Shown here piece after piece: positions 4,737 through 5,756 of a stretch of 5,756 bases of DNA. The DNA is taken from contig JAGWGO010000108.1 in NCBI GenBank assembly GCA_028867395.1, forward strand, positions 1 to 5,756, given 5' to 3'. The notes under the pieces are model-generated. The model was not told the origin of the DNA, did not search any database, and saw nothing but the letters and a program-made list of their open reading frames with translations. Position numbers and translations under genes: made by a program. Source of the DNA: Nitrososphaerota archaeon. GTDB taxonomy: Archaea; Thermoproteota; Nitrososphaeria; Nitrososphaerales; Nitrosopumilaceae. Every line of letters begins with the position of its first letter. The stretch's first letter is position 1.

Positions 4737-5698
4737 CTGAATTTGCTGATATGAGGACAGTTTATGGTGAAACCCTACTCAAGATAGGTGAAGAGAACCC
4801 AGACATAGTCGTAGTGGGAGCAGATACGACTGATTCGCTCAAAACAAAACCATTTGGAAAAAAATTTCCAAATAGGCTTTTCAACGTCGGTATTGCGGAA
4901 GGAAACTTGATAACAATTGCAGCTGGTCTTGCAAACGAAGGCAAGATTCCTTTTGCAAGCACATACGCTGCATTTCTGCCAGGTAGGTGTGTTGATCAGA
5001 TAAGAAATACCATTGCCTATCCTACACGAAATGGTAAAAGTGGATTAAATGTAAAGATGGTTGTTTCTCACGGTGGACTCAGCGTGGGAGCAGATGGTGG
5101 ATCTCATCAGCAGATTGAAGATATAGCAATAATGCGTTCTATTCCAAACATTCGGGTCTTAATTCCTGCTGATACGGTCGCAGTGGGGAAGCTCATATCA
5201 TTAATCTCACAGCTATATGGTCCATTTTACATGAGGATGGCAAGATCAAAAACGTCAGTCATACATTCACAAACTCAAGAATTTCAAGTAGGAAAGGGAA
5301 TAGTATTGCGAGAAGGCTCTGACTGTACCATCGCAGCGTGTGGAATCACTGTACCGATGGCTCTTGAGGCAGCCGATGCCTTGAAACAAGAAGGAATCTC
5401 TAGCAGAGTGATAGACATGTTCTCGATCAAACCAATAGATTCTGAACTTTTGGAAAAAGCTGCACGTGAGACAGGAGGAATCGTTACATGTGAGGAGCAC
5501 AACATAATGGCAGGCTTTGGCTCTGCTGTCTCAGAAGTCATATCAGAAAAGTATCCAGTTCCTATGAGAAGAATAGGAGTGAGAGACCAATTTGGAGAAT
5601 CTGCTAGAGATAGTGAAGTTCCACTACTCTTAGAAAAACATGGTATAACATCAATTCATATAGCTAATGCTGTTAAAGATATCAGGAGTAAGAAATAA
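4733..5698 (+). CDS. tkt: Transketolase C-terminal subunit (pyrimidine-binding and C-terminal domains)
   Basis: The second half of split transketolase, 321 residues, usual for archaeal C-terminal subunits. The Pyr domain comes first: MRTVYGETLLKIG at the N-terminus, the catalytic Glu56 in FNVGIAEGN, which activates TPP bound across the subunit interface, then GRCVDQIRN (84-92) and SHGGLSVGADGGSHQ (112-126), typical of transketolases and related enzymes. The transketolase C-terminal domain starts near residue 190 (GSDCTIAACG) and includes a VIDMFSIKPID strand-turn and CEEHN. The ATG lies in an ATGA overlap with the preceding stop, implying translational coupling that would help match amounts of the two subunits. 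A weak AAAGGA at 4715-4720 may assist initiation. The partner TPP half is the fusion protein upstream, so the working enzyme is expected to be a heterodimer or heterotetramer. 1-Deoxyxylulose-5-phosphate synthase is unlikely, given the split architecture and neighbours. Confidence 0.95.
   Translation: MTEFADMRTVYGETLLKIGEENPDIVVVGADTTDSLKTKPFGKKFPNRLFNVGIAEGNLITIAAGLANEGKIPFASTYAAFLPGRCVDQIRNTIAYPTRNGKSGLNVKMVVSHGGLSVGADGGSHQQIEDIAIMRSIPNIRVLIPADTVAVGKLISLISQLYGPFYMRMARSKTSVIHSQTQEFQVGKGIVLREGSDCTIAACGITVPMALEAADALKQEGISSRVIDMFSIKPIDSELLEKAARETGGIVTCEEHNIMAGFGSAVSEVISEKYPVPMRRIGVRDQFGESARDSEVPLLLEKHGITSIHIANAVKDIRSKK
5684..5688 (+). promoter_or_regulatory. Shine-Dalgarno-like site of the transaldolase gene
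   Basis: AGGAG lies nine nucleotides before the ATG at 5698, inside the last codons of the transketolase C subunit. It supports this start for an internal operon gene, in contrast to the apparently leaderless genes elsewhere in the window. Confidence 0.5.
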
Positions 5699-5756
5699 TG
5701 AAAATATTCCTTGACACTGCAAATCTTGCTTCGATAAAAATGTACAATGATATGGG
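5698..5756 (+). CDS. tal: Partial CDS: transaldolase / fructose-6-phosphate aldolase family, N-terminus
   Basis: The frame starts with the ATG of a TAATG overlap (one shared base) with the transketolase C subunit stop and runs off the right edge. The visible residues, MKIFLDTANLASIKMYNDMG, match the conserved first strand and helix of the small archaeal/bacterial transaldolases and FSA aldolases, where MK(I/F)F(L/V)DTAN with its Asp is characteristic. The expected role is transfer of a dihydroxyacetone unit between sedoheptulose 7-P, erythrose 4-P, fructose 6-P and glyceraldehyde 3-P, which fits the operon. Only about 19-20 residues are present, so transaldolase cannot be told from fructose-6-P aldolase by sequence, and the catalytic Lys lies beyond the window. 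Context favours transaldolase. Confidence 0.85.
   Translation, partial: MKIFLDTANLASIKMYNDM

Overview
This 5.8-kb, AT-rich window comes from an archaeon, most likely an ammonia-oxidizing thaumarchaeon (Nitrososphaeria, perhaps Nitrosopumilales-like). The pointers are the archaeal/eukaryotic recycling factor ABCE1/Rli1 with its two ferredoxin-like clusters, a free-standing 5S rRNA gene, TATA-like boxes about 25 bp upstream of start codons that suggest leaderless mRNAs, and a split archaeal transketolase. The lineage is inferred from gene content and sequence style, not from a search. The opening GATC may be a clone end.

Layout. The first ~1.9 kb, read leftward, is ABCE1 (1860-76), followed 5 nt later by the first codons of a second gene that leaves the window. 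A 76-bp divergent gap separates ABCE1 from a 5S rRNA gene read rightward (about 1936-2051). A small leftward gene with a HicB-like pattern ends about 6-8 nt from the 5S 3' end. Next come a 42-codon C2H2 zinc-finger microprotein on the + strand (2371-2499, TTG start) and a leftward DCC-type (DxxCxxC) thiol-disulfide oxidoreductase-like protein (2913-2527). A 155-bp divergent intergenic region with direct and inverted repeats precedes a rightward operon.

The operon at 3069-5756 encodes the non-oxidative pentose phosphate pathway. Its first gene joins the thiamine-pyrophosphate half of transketolase (N-terminal subunit) to a complete ribulose-phosphate 3-epimerase. The second, with a 4-nt ATGA overlap, is the C-terminal transketolase subunit. 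The third, with a 1-nt TAATG overlap, is the start of a transaldolase/fructose-6-phosphate-aldolase-family gene. Together they would interconvert fructose 6-phosphate, glyceraldehyde 3-phosphate and pentose phosphates. This is a plausible ribose supply route in an archaeon that is not expected to use the oxidative branch.

The most notable items are the transketolase-N::epimerase fusion, with an extra segment inside its transketolase domain and an extra C-terminal tail; the repeat-rich operon promoter; and the zinc-finger microgene, which carries a perfect 10-bp inverted repeat. No mobile element, CRISPR array or tRNA was seen.
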